Below are positions 36,265 to 45,074 of a stretch of 64,000 nt of DNA, one piece after another. The DNA comes from Aphanothece hegewaldii CCALA 016 (GTDB taxonomy: Bacteria; Cyanobacteriota; Cyanobacteriia; Cyanobacteriales; Microcystaceae): assembly GCF_003007785.1 (NCBI RefSeq), contig NZ_PXOH01000003.1:227008-291007 (forward strand), written 5' to 3'. The notes beneath the pieces are model-generated. The model was not told the origin of the DNA. It saw only the letters and a list, made by a program, of their open reading frames with translations, and did no database searches. The position numbers and the translations under genes are program-made. Numbering within the stretch: position 1 is the first letter of the stretch; the number at the start of each line of letters is the position of its first letter.

Positions 36265-36873
36265 ATGTTTGAAGATTTTGAAAGTGATACCATATTCACG
36301 GCTGAACAGGTTTTGGAAAATCGCGGCAGAGTGGCTATTTTTATCGATGGTTCTAATTTATTTTATGCGGCTTTGCAATTAGGAATTGAAATAGATTATA
36401 CTAAGCTTCTTTTTCGTTTAACAGGTGGATCTCGTCTATTAAGAGCCTTTTTCTATACAGGAGTTGATCGCACTAACGAAAAACAACAGGGGTTTTTACT
36501 CTGGATGCGTCGCAATGGTTATCGAGTTATTGCCAAAGATTTAGTGCAACTTCCAGATGGTTCTAAAAAAGCTAATTTAGATGTTGAGATAGCCGTTGAT
36601 TTAATGGCATTGGTTGGCTCCTATGATACCGCAGTTATTGTCAGTGGTGATGGAGATCTCGCCTATGCCGCCGATGCGGTGAGTTATCGGGGCGCTAGAG
36701 TAGAAGTGGTGAGTTTGCGATCGATGACCAGTGATAGTTTAATTAATGTAGCCGATCGTTATATTGATCTAGATCAAATTAAAGAAGACATCCAAAAAAG
36801 TCCAAAATCTCATCTAAATTATAGTCCTTTTCCGGCGTTGGGAACTGTTTTAGACGACAATCGTCCTCGCTAG
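36265..36873 (+). CDS. NYN-domain protein, LabA-like
   Basis: 202 residues; a NYN/DUF88 domain of PIN-like nuclease fold. Conserved acids are visible in IFIDGSNLF (Asp28), LDVEIAVDLMAL and VIVSGDGDLAYAADAV. In Synechococcus elongatus the homologue LabA takes part in circadian output control; RNA-degrading activity is suspected for the domain. It lies between metG and lptC on the same strand. Confidence 0.87.
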   Translation: MFEDFESDTIFTAEQVLENRGRVAIFIDGSNLFYAALQLGIEIDYTKLLFRLTGGSRLLRAFFYTGVDRTNEKQQGFLLWMRRNGYRVIAKDLVQLPDGSKKANLDVEIAVDLMALVGSYDTAVIVSGDGDLAYAADAVSYRGARVEVVSLRSMTSDSLINVADRYIDLDQIKEDIQKSPKSHLNYSPFPALGTVLDDNRPR

Positions 36874-36953
36874 AAACTATATTTAAGATTTGCTTTTTGA
36901 CAAAAAGTGATAGTATTATTCAGCTAATTAACCAGCTTTTTAATAAATTTAAA

Positions 36954-38129
36954 ATGAATTTGTCTAAAAAAACTATCCTCTTTCCACAAGTCAATCTTTG
37001 GCTTGGAAAGGGGTTTATTCTATTTTTGTTAATCCATATTTCGGCTTGTCAATCATCTAATCCTGTTACCGAAAAAGACCTCGAACAACCAACAAAAGAA
37101 GAGTTAGATAGTCGTTTAACACTTAATAATGCAACTTTAGAGCAAGCTGATGCTAAAGGTCAAACCCTTTGGAAAATTCAAGTTAATAAAGCAAATTATA
37201 GTAAAGATAAGAAAGTAGCTCAACTTGAAAAAGTTAAAGGAAATCTTTATCAAGATGGCAAAGTTGTACTTTATGTAAGTGCAAATAAAGGAACGATTGA
37301 AGACAATGGTAAAAAGATTTTTTTACGAGAAAATATTACTGCAACTGATCCGAGAAATGGAATCGTTATTCGCGGTGATGAAGTAGAATGGCGACCTGAA
37401 GACAATATATTGATGATCCGAAATAATCTTAAAGGAATTCACACTAAATTACAAGCCACCGCTAAAGAAGGAAGATATCATACTAAACAAGAGCGCTTAG
37501 AATTAGTGGGGGATATTTTAGCAACAGTGAAAGAACCTCCATTACAGATTAAAACGAATTATTTATCTTGGGATGTGAAAAATCAATTCATTTCTGGGGA
37601 TCAACCGATTAATATTGTTCGCTTTAAAGATAAAACAATTACCGATCAATTATCTGCTAAAAAAGTTATAGTGAGTCTTAAAGATGGTGTGGCTACTTTA
37701 CAAAATGAGGTGCAGTATAAATCATTTGACCCCCCGATCCAAATTGCAACAAATGAAATCAGTTGGAATTATAAAGCTCGTTTGATTGGAGCAAATACCC
37801 CCGTAGAAATATTTCAGTACAAGGATAAAATTACTGTAACAGGTAATCGCGCTCACGTTGATTTGAATAACAAAATGACGATTTTATCCGAAGGTGTACA
37901 AAGTATTAATCAATCCTCACCGTCTAAATTGTATAGTAATCAACTTATATGGAATATGGCGACTCAAATGGTAGAAGCAAGCGGAAATGTTATTTATGAA
38001 CAAGCTAAACCAAAAATGAATTTTACTGGCGAAAAAGCCGTCGGAATAATTAAAGATAATAGCTTAATTTTAAATGGAAATAATAACGATCGCGTAGTAA
38101 CCGAAATTTACCCCGAAGAGAAAAAATAA
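36954..38129 (+). CDS. lptC: LptC-like LPS export lipoprotein
   Basis: About 391 residues from ATG 36954, giving a lipoprotein signal with lipobox ISAC (Cys32). An upstream in-frame TTG at 36897 would add 19 residues. The body shows repeated beta-jellyroll strands of the LptA/LptC/OstA type: ANKGTIEDNGKKIFLRENITATDPRNGIVIRGDEVEW and later repeats. It would bridge the Lpt ATPase-permease complex to LptA/LptD for lipopolysaccharide transport. Longer than proteobacterial LptC (about 190 residues), with extra OstA-like repeats, as usual for cyanobacteria. Confidence 0.8.
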   Translation: MNLSKKTILFPQVNLWLGKGFILFLLIHISACQSSNPVTEKDLEQPTKEELDSRLTLNNATLEQADAKGQTLWKIQVNKANYSKDKKVAQLEKVKGNLYQDGKVVLYVSANKGTIEDNGKKIFLRENITATDPRNGIVIRGDEVEWRPEDNILMIRNNLKGIHTKLQATAKEGRYHTKQERLELVGDILATVKEPPLQIKTNYLSWDVKNQFISGDQPINIVRFKDKTITDQLSAKKVIVSLKDGVATLQNEVQYKSFDPPIQIATNEISWNYKARLIGANTPVEIFQYKDKITVTGNRAHVDLNNKMTILSEGVQSINQSSPSKLYSNQLIWNMATQMVEASGNVIYEQAKPKMNFTGEKAVGIIKDNSLILNGNNNDRVVTEIYPEEKK

Positions 38130-38177
38130 GAAAGACGCGAGTAACCACGCCTTTACATAATCTATTGGATATTAATA

Positions 38178-38360
38178 TTAGTTGAGGTTTTTCTTGACTT
38201 CATCTTTTACATCTTCTTTGGCGTGACGAGCTTGACCTTCAACTTGTTTAGCTTTTCCTTCTGCTTGATCTTGAGGATCTCCAGTCACGTTGCCTAATGC
38301 TTCTTGGGCTTTGCCTTCAACATTTTTAGCAGTTGCTTTAGCTCTTTCTTCTAAACTCAT
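38178..38360 (-). CDS. CsbD-family stress protein
   Basis: 60 residues of the CsbD type: EERAKATAKNVEGKAQEALGNVTGDPQDQAEGK with the characteristic Gly-Asp-Pro turn; highly charged and helical. Family members are induced by general stress in other bacteria. Alone on its strand between lptC and a small unknown gene. Confidence 0.9.
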   Translation of the reverse strand: MSLEERAKATAKNVEGKAQEALGNVTGDPQDQAEGKAKQVEGQARHAKEDVKDEVKKNLN

Positions 38361-38604
38361 GATGTACTCCGATTGCTTTAATAAACTGTTAATTAAATAG
38401 GTTACTTATCTAATGACTTAACCTATTACTTTTAGAATAAAAGATATTACCTCATTTTTACATCCCTCAGAAGTCGTATTAAGTATTCCTATTTAGAGCA
38501 GTTGATTTATTCCTAGCACTAAATCTACAATCACTCTTAGGGTTAATACAGACAAGGAACCGAGGAGTTAGTCTAGTATTCATTGGACATCTATCATTTT
38601 TTTT

Positions 38605-38823
38605 ATGTTTTTACAAGATAAAGATTCTGGCACATTAGTAGAAATTTTAGATATTGAAGCCTTATTTAGTCCCTTAGAAAATGCGGTTTCTGGACAAATT
38701 CAATCAGGAGAAGATGAGCAAACTCCTGAATCATTTGCCAAAGAAGATCTAATTTTTCCATCGGGTGAAAGCTTACCCCTGTGTTGGTTAGATGCTAATT
38801 ACAAAAGGGCGCAAAGTGCTTAG
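38605..38823 (+). CDS. Small hypothetical protein (72 aa)
   Basis: An acidic soluble peptide (DKDSGTLVEILDIEALFSPLEN...) with no recognised domain. The start is ATG 38605. It is separated from the next, proline-rich frame by 34 bases. Codon pattern looks coding but support is limited to composition. Confidence 0.6.
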   Translation: MFLQDKDSGTLVEILDIEALFSPLENAVSGQIQSGEDEQTPESFAKEDLIFPSGESLPLCWLDANYKRAQSA

Positions 38824-38857
38824 ATTTATCCTAATTTGACAAAAAGGTCACTAAAAA

Positions 38858-39094
38858 ATGAACAATATTGCGATCGTTAGTCCCCCAGAAATTCCAGGGC
38901 CTTCAATTCCTCAGCCTAGCCCTGTTCCTAATCCTCCCATACCCGATCCGCAGCCAGATCCCTTACCGTCTCCTTTACCACCGCCTGATCCTGATCCTGA
39001 ACCAATTCCAGCACCAGATCAAACACCCGAAACCGATCCAGGAAAGCCATCACGGTTAAATTATTCAATGAGTTTAGTTTCTGAGATATCATAG
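38858..39094 (+). CDS. Short proline-rich protein, uncertain
   Basis: 78 residues; about residues 9-60 are a run of PxP and PDP units (PNPPIPDPQPDPLPSPLPPP). An AAGG is present about 12 bases before ATG. Its 3' end overlaps the end of the opposing lipoprotein gene by 34 bases. Low complexity keeps several frames open, so the gene call is tentative. Confidence 0.4.
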   Translation: MNNIAIVSPPEIPGPSIPQPSPVPNPPIPDPQPDPLPSPLPPPDPDPEPIPAPDQTPETDPGKPSRLNYSMSLVSEIS

Positions 39095-39567
39095 ACAGCA
39101 ATATCCCATTGACCATTTTTGGCTATTTCAAAAGCAATACGAGAGCCATCAGCACTAATTGAAGGATTTCGTACATCAGCTTGTAGATTACTCGTTACAT
39201 TGCGTTTTTGCTGCGTTTCTCGATTGTAGATATAGATATTAGTGCGACCTTGACGAGTTCCAGCGAAAACAATGTATTTGCCATCTTCAGTAATAGAAGG
39301 ATGAGACGCTATTTCATCAAGTGCATTTAGTCCGGGTAAATCGATTAAACGTCGAGTTTGGGCATCAAAAAGATAAACATCTTGCGAACCATTGCGATCG
39401 CTTGTAAAGACAATAAAACGCGCCGAAACTTGGGGGCTGTTTTCTAAATAAGGACTGTTTAAGCTTCTTCCGGATGAATCAAACGGAAAATTAAGGATAC
39501 GCGGGTAGCCAACACAGCCACTTAATAAACTACCAACGAATAGAGATGCAAAAATAAAGCGTTTCAC
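39061..39567 (-). CDS. PD40/TolB-like beta-propeller lipoprotein (second of pair)
   Basis: 168 residues. A lipoprotein signal (FVGSLLSGC, Cys18) precedes three PD40-type strands (ARFIVFTSDRNGSQDVYLFDAQ; KYIVFAGTRQGRTNIYIYNRE; SRIAFEIAKNGQWDIAVYD). It starts 3 bases after the first paralogue and is likely in one transcript with it and ycf66. Too short for a complete propeller alone; pairing or oligomerisation is possible. Confidence 0.8.
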   Translation of the reverse strand: MKRFIFASLFVGSLLSGCVGYPRILNFPFDSSGRSLNSPYLENSPQVSARFIVFTSDRNGSQDVYLFDAQTRRLIDLPGLNALDEIASHPSITEDGKYIVFAGTRQGRTNIYIYNRETQQKRNVTSNLQADVRNPSISADGSRIAFEIAKNGQWDIAVYDISETKLIE

Positions 39568-39570
39568 GGT

Positions 39571-40116
39571 TTATGGATTAGGGATCGGTGTTCCATCGGG
39601 GATATCTAATTCAATATTGGGCCCACGATCAAGTACCTCTATATCCCATTGTCCTTTACGGGCGGACTGAAAGACAACATAACGACCATCAGGACTAATA
39701 TGAGGATGCTGTATCCATCGCCGGTAACCTTGAATGAGTAGGTCAGAACGTTTGGTAATACGGTCATACAAAGCAATTGCGGGACGACCATCTAGGGTAA
39801 CGAGATAGACGAGATAACGCCCCGTGAGACTGAGACTCGGACTATCGGCGATCGCATCACCCCCATAAAAGCCCGATAATCCCTCAAAGCGACGGACTTG
39901 GAGATCATATAACAGAATTTCGCTCATACCTCGACGATTCGACACCATCGCCAACCATCGACCATTGCCACTGATTGCGGGTTTTTCCTCGTTGTAACGG
40001 CTATTCAGGTCGCCTATACCAGGGGGGGGATTATTCATGTTACAGGCACTCAGGAGGGCTAATAAACTATAGCTCAAGCCCTGAATGAAGCGACGTAATA
40101 GACGATGAGCAGCCAT
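39571..40116 (-). CDS. PD40/TolB-like beta-propeller lipoprotein (first of pair)
   Basis: 181 residues. Lipobox LLSAC (Cys25). Three PD40 strands (RWLAMVSNRRGMSEILLYDLQ; RYLVYLVTLDGRPAIALYDR; RYVVFQSARKGQWDIEVLDR) parallel those of the downstream gene, so the two are tandem paralogues. It lies 9 bases after ycf66. Predicted anchored to a membrane and facing periplasm or lumen; function unknown. Confidence 0.8.
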   Translation of the reverse strand: MAAHRLLRRFIQGLSYSLLALLSACNMNNPPPGIGDLNSRYNEEKPAISGNGRWLAMVSNRRGMSEILLYDLQVRRFEGLSGFYGGDAIADSPSLSLTGRYLVYLVTLDGRPAIALYDRITKRSDLLIQGYRRWIQHPHISPDGRYVVFQSARKGQWDIEVLDRGPNIELDIPDGTPIPNP

Positions 40117-40125
40117 CTGATTCGC

Positions 40126-41001
40126 TTAGTAATCAAACCGTACAGAATTATCATTCATTTCATCCCGTTCCGGTGAGGATTTCGGTCTAGTCGGTTGTTC
40201 AGTGTCCCAGTTATCCTCTTTTTCTTCATCAACTGGTTGATAGTCTACATAGTCTACATAGGGTGCTGGGGCTTCATCCTGATAGGGGGATACTCGGCTA
40301 CTTTCTGCGGGGCGCGAAGACCGTTTTCGAGTACTTTGACGTGTTGCTGGCTGTTCTGATGATACATCCGATGAGGGGGGACGACGACGAGGCTGACGGG
40401 CGGGGGGTTCTTCCCAACCACTCCCAGAGTCATTCCACTCATCATAGGAAGAACTGGGGGCTTGAGAAGTGGGACGAGTCCGACGGGGTTGCCGACTTTG
40501 TGAGTCTCGGCTAGGACGTTCGGCAGAGGGGCGAGTCCGACTCGACGAACGAGGTTCATCATTATCATATCTCGCTGTGCGGGAACTTCTAGGATCATCA
40601 TACCCTCTCAAGCGGGGGTTATTGTCATAGCGATCGTCTGTTTCGTAGGGTTCGAGTTGATCGAGTTCGGCACGATAGACTTTACTAACTGGACGTTCAT
40701 CATCAATAATTGGGCTATTGCGTCTTGCTTGTTCAGTGGTTACGCCGCGTAGTTTAATCGTTTCAAAAGCAAAAAAGACGGATACACCAGTCAACAAGAA
40801 CTGACCAAATTGTAAGATAGGATCGAGTCGCCAGCCTTGAAAGAGTAAGATTAAGCCGCACAATAAACCCACTGCGGCAAAAAAGATATCGTGATCTCTG
40901 GATAGTTCTGGGCGTATTGTTCGCATGAAATACAATCCCGCGCCAGCCACTGCTAAAAATATTCCTAAAATACTGGCTGAGTTCAGCCCAAAATTGACCA
41001 T
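40126..41001 (-). CDS. ycf66: Ycf66-family protein
   Basis: 291 residues. The N-terminal Ycf66 domain has three to four hydrophobic segments (ASILGIFLAVAGAGLYFM, IFFAAVGLLCGLILLF, FGQFLLTGVSVFFAFETIKLRG). The remaining ~190 residues are a hydrophilic, Arg/Ser/Pro-rich, probably disordered tail. Ycf66 is found in cyanobacteria and some plastids; its function is unresolved. psbX lies just upstream on the same strand, an association seen in other cyanobacteria, but a strong terminator separates them here. Confidence 0.88.
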   Translation of the reverse strand: MVNFGLNSASILGIFLAVAGAGLYFMRTIRPELSRDHDIFFAAVGLLCGLILLFQGWRLDPILQFGQFLLTGVSVFFAFETIKLRGVTTEQARRNSPIIDDERPVSKVYRAELDQLEPYETDDRYDNNPRLRGYDDPRSSRTARYDNDEPRSSSRTRPSAERPSRDSQSRQPRRTRPTSQAPSSSYDEWNDSGSGWEEPPARQPRRRPPSSDVSSEQPATRQSTRKRSSRPAESSRVSPYQDEAPAPYVDYVDYQPVDEEKEDNWDTEQPTRPKSSPERDEMNDNSVRFDY

Positions 41002-41127
41002 TCTTACTTCTCCGTTTTTTGCTTAGGAGCTTGTTTATCTATACTTTAATCTAACTATTTTTTTAAGATTCCCTCATTTAAGGGTAAAACTATCTATTAA
41101 TTTTATTTTTATTTTAGTTCAATAAAT

Positions 41128-41157
41128 AGAAAACCACCCTAGAAAAAACAGGGTGGT
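41128..41157 (-). terminator. Intrinsic terminator of psbX
   Basis: On the minus strand ACCACCCT pairs with AGGGTGGT across a 9-base loop (41133-41157), followed by TTTTCT. It starts 8 bases after the psbX stop. Confidence 0.8.
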
Positions 41158-41164
41158 AGTCGTC

Positions 41165-41287
41165 TTAGTATGTACGATTAACTTTATCTTTTTGACTGAT
41201 AAAAATCAGCCCAACTGTCGCGGGAATAACGACAATTAAAGTTCCAGCTAAGAGACTCCATAAGAAATTCGCTAAAGAGGGTGTCAT
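41165..41287 (-). CDS. psbX: Photosystem II protein PsbX
   Basis: A 40-residue protein beginning MTPSLANFLWSLLAGTLIVV and continuing IPATVGLIFISQKDKVNRTY. Both the length and the TPSLANFLWSL and PATVGLIFISQKDKV motifs match PsbX, a single-helix subunit of photosystem II near the QB site. An AAAGGA about 10 bases upstream of the ATG serves as ribosome-binding site, and TACAAT at 41331-41336 (minus) is a possible -10 element. Confidence 0.95.
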   Translation of the reverse strand: MTPSLANFLWSLLAGTLIVVIPATVGLIFISQKDKVNRTY

Positions 41288-41365
41288 ATCGTTTTAATCC
41301 TTTGGTACGTTTTAAGATGCTCAGTTTCTTATTGTATATAGTTTTTGAGCAGTTTCACCAGTCTT

Positions 41366-42097
41366 CTAGTAGCTAATTTCTAGGGTGACTGAAGCTTGTA
41401 CAGTCTGTTCGCCACCAATGACAGGTGTACTAAAACTAGCCGATTTGCTAGATAGTTGATCCGCTTGTATCATTCGAGGTACAGGTACATTAGCCCCATT
41501 AATTGAAATTCTAACAACTTGATTCGCTGTAAAATTTAAAGCTTTGAGAACTGCGTCTGACTGTTGCTGCGCGTCTAGAGTTGCTTGGCGAAGGGCTTCT
41601 TTTTGGGCTTCGGCGATCGCTTCTTCTGTTGCTGTAAAACTGACTCCATCAATACGAGTCGCACCCGCTTTGACTGCATCATCTATTAAAGAGCCTATTT
41701 GTTCTGTTTTGATGCGAAAACTCACCGTATTCGTTCCAATATAACCTAATAACTGCCTTTGATTATTACTATAATCATAATTAGGTTGTAGTTGAATTCC
41801 AGTGGTTTGTAACTGCTCAACATTACGAGAACGCAAAAAATCGACAACCGATGAGCTTTGCTTGGCGATTTTCTGTTGAACTTCGATCGCTGTTTTGCCG
41901 CGAATTTCTACGCCGAGTTGCACCCGTGTTAGAGTTGTGGGAATCATTTCTGATCCTTGTCCAGTGACGAGCAAAGTTCGTAGCATTTGTTGTTCTTGAG
42001 ACATTGCGGGATTAATCAAAGCTAGATTAAGAATACTGCAACTCGCCAGCATTAGCCAAAACGACTGACGAGGTAAAGTAATTTGACTGAGTTTCAT
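41366..42097 (-). CDS. SIMPL-domain (DUF541) exported protein
   Basis: 243 residues. A signal peptide (FWLMLASCSILNLALINPAMSQE, likely cleaved at AMS-Q) is followed by a SIMPL/DUF541 domain (LLVTGQGSEMIPTTLTRVQLGVEI... to ...TVQASVTLEISY). Cys20 in LASC resembles a lipobox but the hydrophobic run before it is short. Periplasmic or outer-membrane proteins of this family have been linked to oxidative and envelope stress; the mechanism is unknown. It lies 17 bases after ilvD, so possibly co-transcribed. Confidence 0.87.
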   Translation of the reverse strand: MKLSQITLPRQSFWLMLASCSILNLALINPAMSQEQQMLRTLLVTGQGSEMIPTTLTRVQLGVEIRGKTAIEVQQKIAKQSSSVVDFLRSRNVEQLQTTGIQLQPNYDYSNNQRQLLGYIGTNTVSFRIKTEQIGSLIDDAVKAGATRIDGVSFTATEEAIAEAQKEALRQATLDAQQQSDAVLKALNFTANQVVRISINGANVPVPRMIQADQLSSKSASFSTPVIGGEQTVQASVTLEISY

Positions 42098-42114
42098 TTT
42101 ATTTTCACTTTAAT

Positions 42115-43800
42115 TTAGAATAAATCTCGATCGGTTACTGCACCAAGACTGCTAGAAGAGACGAGGAAAGCATATTTACCCAAAATACCTTTAGTATAAC
42201 GAGGTGGTCTGGGTTGCCAGTTGGCACGACGACGATTTAATTCTTCCGATGAAATATCGAGTTGTAATAAGCGTTCGCTTGCATCGATGGTAATACGATC
42301 GCCTTCTTCGACTAATGCAATTGTACCACCGACGGCAGCTTCAGGGGCAACGTGACCAACGACTAGACCATAAGTTCCACCCGAAAAACGTCCATCAGTA
42401 ATTAAACCTACCGAGTCGCCTAAACCTGCACCGATAATAGCTGAGGTTGGGGCTAACATTTCTCGCATTCCAGGCCCACCTTTAGGCCCTTCGTAACGGA
42501 CAACAATCACATCACCGGGGTTAATTTTTTTGGCGAGGATCGCTTCTAAACATTCTTCTTCTGATTCAAAGACTCTAGCGGGTCCCGTAATTTTCGGTTT
42601 TTTCACCCCACTAATTTTAGCGACTGCTCCTTCTGTTGCCAAGTTTCCTTTAAGAATTGCTAAATGTCCTTCGCTGTATACAGGGTTATTCCAATTACGG
42701 ATTACATCTTGATTTTCAGATGGGGTATCGGGGACATCTTTTAGTACTTCTGCAACGGTTTGACCACTAATCGTTAAAGCATCACCGTGTAAAAGTCCAT
42801 GCAATAACAGCATTTTCATCACTTGGGGAATACCACCCGCTTGATGTAAATTCGTCGCCACGTAGCGTCCAGAGGGTTTTAGGTCACAGATGACGGGAAC
42901 TCGTTTTCGGATGTCTTCAAAGTCATCAATCGTGAGTTTGACACCCATTGTATGAGCGATCGCTAATAAGTGTAACACAGCATTAGTCGAACCGCCGATC
43001 GCCATAATTACAGAAATCCCATTTTCAAAGGCTTTTCGGGTTAAAATCTGACTGGGTAGGATTTGCTTACGAATCGCTTCAACTAAAACAAAAGCCGATT
43101 TTTCTGTACTATCTGATTTTTCGTCATCTTCTGCGGCCATTGTCGAAGAATAGGGTAAACTCATTCCCATTGCTTCAAAAGCGGAAGACATGGTATTCGC
43201 GGTAAACATTCCCCCGCAAGATCCCGCCCCAGGACAGGCATTTCGTTCAATAGCCGTGAGATAATCATCACTGATTTTTCCCGCGCTGTACTGTCCGACG
43301 GCTTCAAAGGCACTAACCACCGTTAAATCTTTACCGTCATAATGTCCTGGTTTAATCGTACCTCCATAAACAAAGATTGCGGGAATATTCATCCGCGCCA
43401 TCGCAATCATCGCCCCTGGCATATTTTTATCACAACCACCAATAGCCAAGACTCCATCCATACTCTGACCATTACAAGCGGTTTCGATCGAATCTGCAAT
43501 CACTTCACGAGAAACGAGGGAATATTTCATGCCTTCTGTTCCCATCGAAATGCCATCGCTGATGGTAATGGTTCCGAACATTTGAGGCATTCCACCCGCT
43601 TTTTTTATCCCTTCTTGGGCCCGTAAAGCCAGATTATTAATCCCCATATTACAGGGTGTGATCGTACTATACCCATTAGCTACACCAACGATCGGTTTAG
43701 TAAAATCTTCATCAGTAAAGCCTACTGCCCGCAGCATCGCACGATTTGGGCTGCGTTGTATTCCTTGAGTCACAACACGACTTCTATTGTTATCGGACAT
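42115..43800 (-). CDS. ilvD: Dihydroxy-acid dehydratase
   Basis: 561 residues, full length. It dehydrates 2,3-dihydroxy-isovalerate and the isoleucine analogue in branched-chain amino-acid synthesis. Iron-sulfur ligands are visible in [19 protein letters not shown] and [17 protein letters not shown]; the C-terminus has [21 protein letters not shown]. Cytoplasmic. Confidence 0.97.
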   Translation of the reverse strand: MSDNNRSRVVTQGIQRSPNRAMLRAVGFTDEDFTKPIVGVANGYSTITPCNMGINNLALRAQEGIKKAGGMPQMFGTITISDGISMGTEGMKYSLVSREVIADSIETACNGQSMDGVLAIGGCDKNMPGAMIAMARMNIPAIFVYGGTIKPGHYDGKDLTVVSAFEAVGQYSAGKISDDYLTAIERNACPGAGSCGGMFTANTMSSAFEAMGMSLPYSSTMAAEDDEKSDSTEKSAFVLVEAIRKQILPSQILTRKAFENGISVIMAIGGSTNAVLHLLAIAHTMGVKLTIDDFEDIRKRVPVICDLKPSGRYVATNLHQAGGIPQVMKMLLLHGLLHGDALTISGQTVAEVLKDVPDTPSENQDVIRNWNNPVYSEGHLAILKGNLATEGAVAKISGVKKPKITGPARVFESEEECLEAILAKKINPGDVIVVRYEGPKGGPGMREMLAPTSAIIGAGLGDSVGLITDGRFSGGTYGLVVGHVAPEAAVGGTIALVEEGDRITIDASERLLQLDISSEELNRRRANWQPRPPRYTKGILGKYAFLVSSSSLGAVTDRDLF

Positions 43801-43860
43801 ATCTGGTTAAATTCCTATTGTCTATCTAAATCCTATCATTTTACAAACTCTAGCCAATTG

Positions 43861-43902
43861 AATAAAAAAAGAGCGTAAAGATTTGATCTCCAAACCCTTA
43901 CA
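43861..43902 (-). terminator. nrt operon terminator formed by palindromic repeat, copy D
   Basis: On the minus strand GTAAGGGTTTG (to 43892) pairs with CAAATCTTTAC (to 43875), eleven pairs with two G-U wobbles, followed by GCTC and seven T residues (A run at 43864-43870 on the plus strand). It lies between nrtD and ilvD and is a diverged member of the dispersed repeat family. Confidence 0.7.
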
Positions 43903-43941
43903 CAATCTTTCTTTATTAACCCTTGACCAAAAATTTTCTAA

Positions 43942-44946
43942 TTACTTTCCTGATGGGGCTTCTACGGCAGGAATTGGATTAGAATTTTGAGGAGATTTCA
44001 CCATAGATTGAAGGAGACTAAATCCAATGATCGCCGCCACCGCAACACCACCAATCATAGCAGCAATTTTCCCAAATCCTTTTTTTTCTGAGATTTCTGG
44101 GGCTGTATCATCGGTTGGATCTTCGGAATGGGCAAAACGATTATAGAGAAAATCTAAAGCATAGTTTCGTAACTCATAGTAGCGCGGATCTTCGAGTAGA
44201 CGAGAACGAACTCTGGGACGCTTAAAGGGCATCTTTAACACTTCACCGATTTTAGCCGATGGGCCATTGGTCATCATCACAAGGCGATCGCATAAATACA
44301 AAGCTTCGTCGATATCATGAGTAATCATCAATACCGTTAATTTATGATCTTGCCAAATTTTCAATAACTCGTCTTGTAATTCTTCTTTAGTTATGGCATC
44401 TAAAGCGCCAAAGGGTTCATCTAAAATTAAAACTTGAGGGCGGATCGCTAAAGCCCTAGCAATAGCTACTCTTTGTTTCATTCCCCCAGACAATTGAGCA
44501 GGTTTTTTTTGCGCTGCTTCAGTTAATCCTACCATCGCTAGATGTTCTTCGACGATCGCTATTTTCTCGCTGTGGGGTTTATCGGGATAGACAGAATTAA
44601 CGCCTAAATAAACATTTTCATAAGCCGTTTTCCAAGGCAACAATGAGTAATTTTGAAATACCATCATTCTATCTGGCCCTGGTTTTTCGACTATTTTGCC
44701 TTGTAGACGAACTTCTCCCGTTGTGGGTTGACTAAAACCCGCTATCATGTTAAGGAGAGTTGATTTACCGCAACCCGAATGACCAATCACGCAAATAAAT
44801 TCACCGGCTGCAACACTAAAATCAATCTCATCTAGAACTGGATAAATTCCAGTGGGGGTGTTATAAGATTTCGTCACTTTTTCGATCAACAAAAAGTCTT
44901 GCTGATCTCCTATCGGTTGCTCTTGAGTATTTGTAATGGTTTGCAT
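43942..44946 (-). CDS. nrtD: Nitrate ABC transporter ATPase NrtD with C-terminal membrane tail
   Basis: 334 residues. The ATPase has Walker A GHSGCGKSTLLN, signature LSGGMKQR and Walker B VLILDEPFGALD, with DDP-like C-terminal residues (RPRVRSRLLEDPRYYELRNYALDFLYNRF) typical of the NrtC/D group. After residue ~290 there is an unusual tail: a charged linker, a predicted membrane span (IAAMIGGVAVAAIIGFSLL, about 295-315) and a short Pro/Ser-rich end. NrtD is usually about 275 residues with no such anchor. Last gene of nrtABCD, 128 bases after nrtC. Confidence 0.93.
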   Translation of the reverse strand: MQTITNTQEQPIGDQQDFLLIEKVTKSYNTPTGIYPVLDEIDFSVAAGEFICVIGHSGCGKSTLLNMIAGFSQPTTGEVRLQGKIVEKPGPDRMMVFQNYSLLPWKTAYENVYLGVNSVYPDKPHSEKIAIVEEHLAMVGLTEAAQKKPAQLSGGMKQRVAIARALAIRPQVLILDEPFGALDAITKEELQDELLKIWQDHKLTVLMITHDIDEALYLCDRLVMMTNGPSAKIGEVLKMPFKRPRVRSRLLEDPRYYELRNYALDFLYNRFAHSEDPTDDTAPEISEKKGFGKIAAMIGGVAVAAIIGFSLLQSMVKSPQNSNPIPAVEAPSGK

Positions 44947-45074
44947 AATGAGTTAGTCGAGTTGTAATTTAATATTTTTAAATAAGATCTCAAAGCAAAA
45001 GTCGAGATCAAGAACGTCTTTAGAGGCTAATCAGTTCAAAATTATCATACTTTTGCTCTTAATCTAAAGAAAAT

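Noticed and set aside
38928..39116. Minus-strand frame opposite the proline-rich frame
   Set aside because: It is open only because of the CCN-rich low complexity; it overlaps the start of no known domain.
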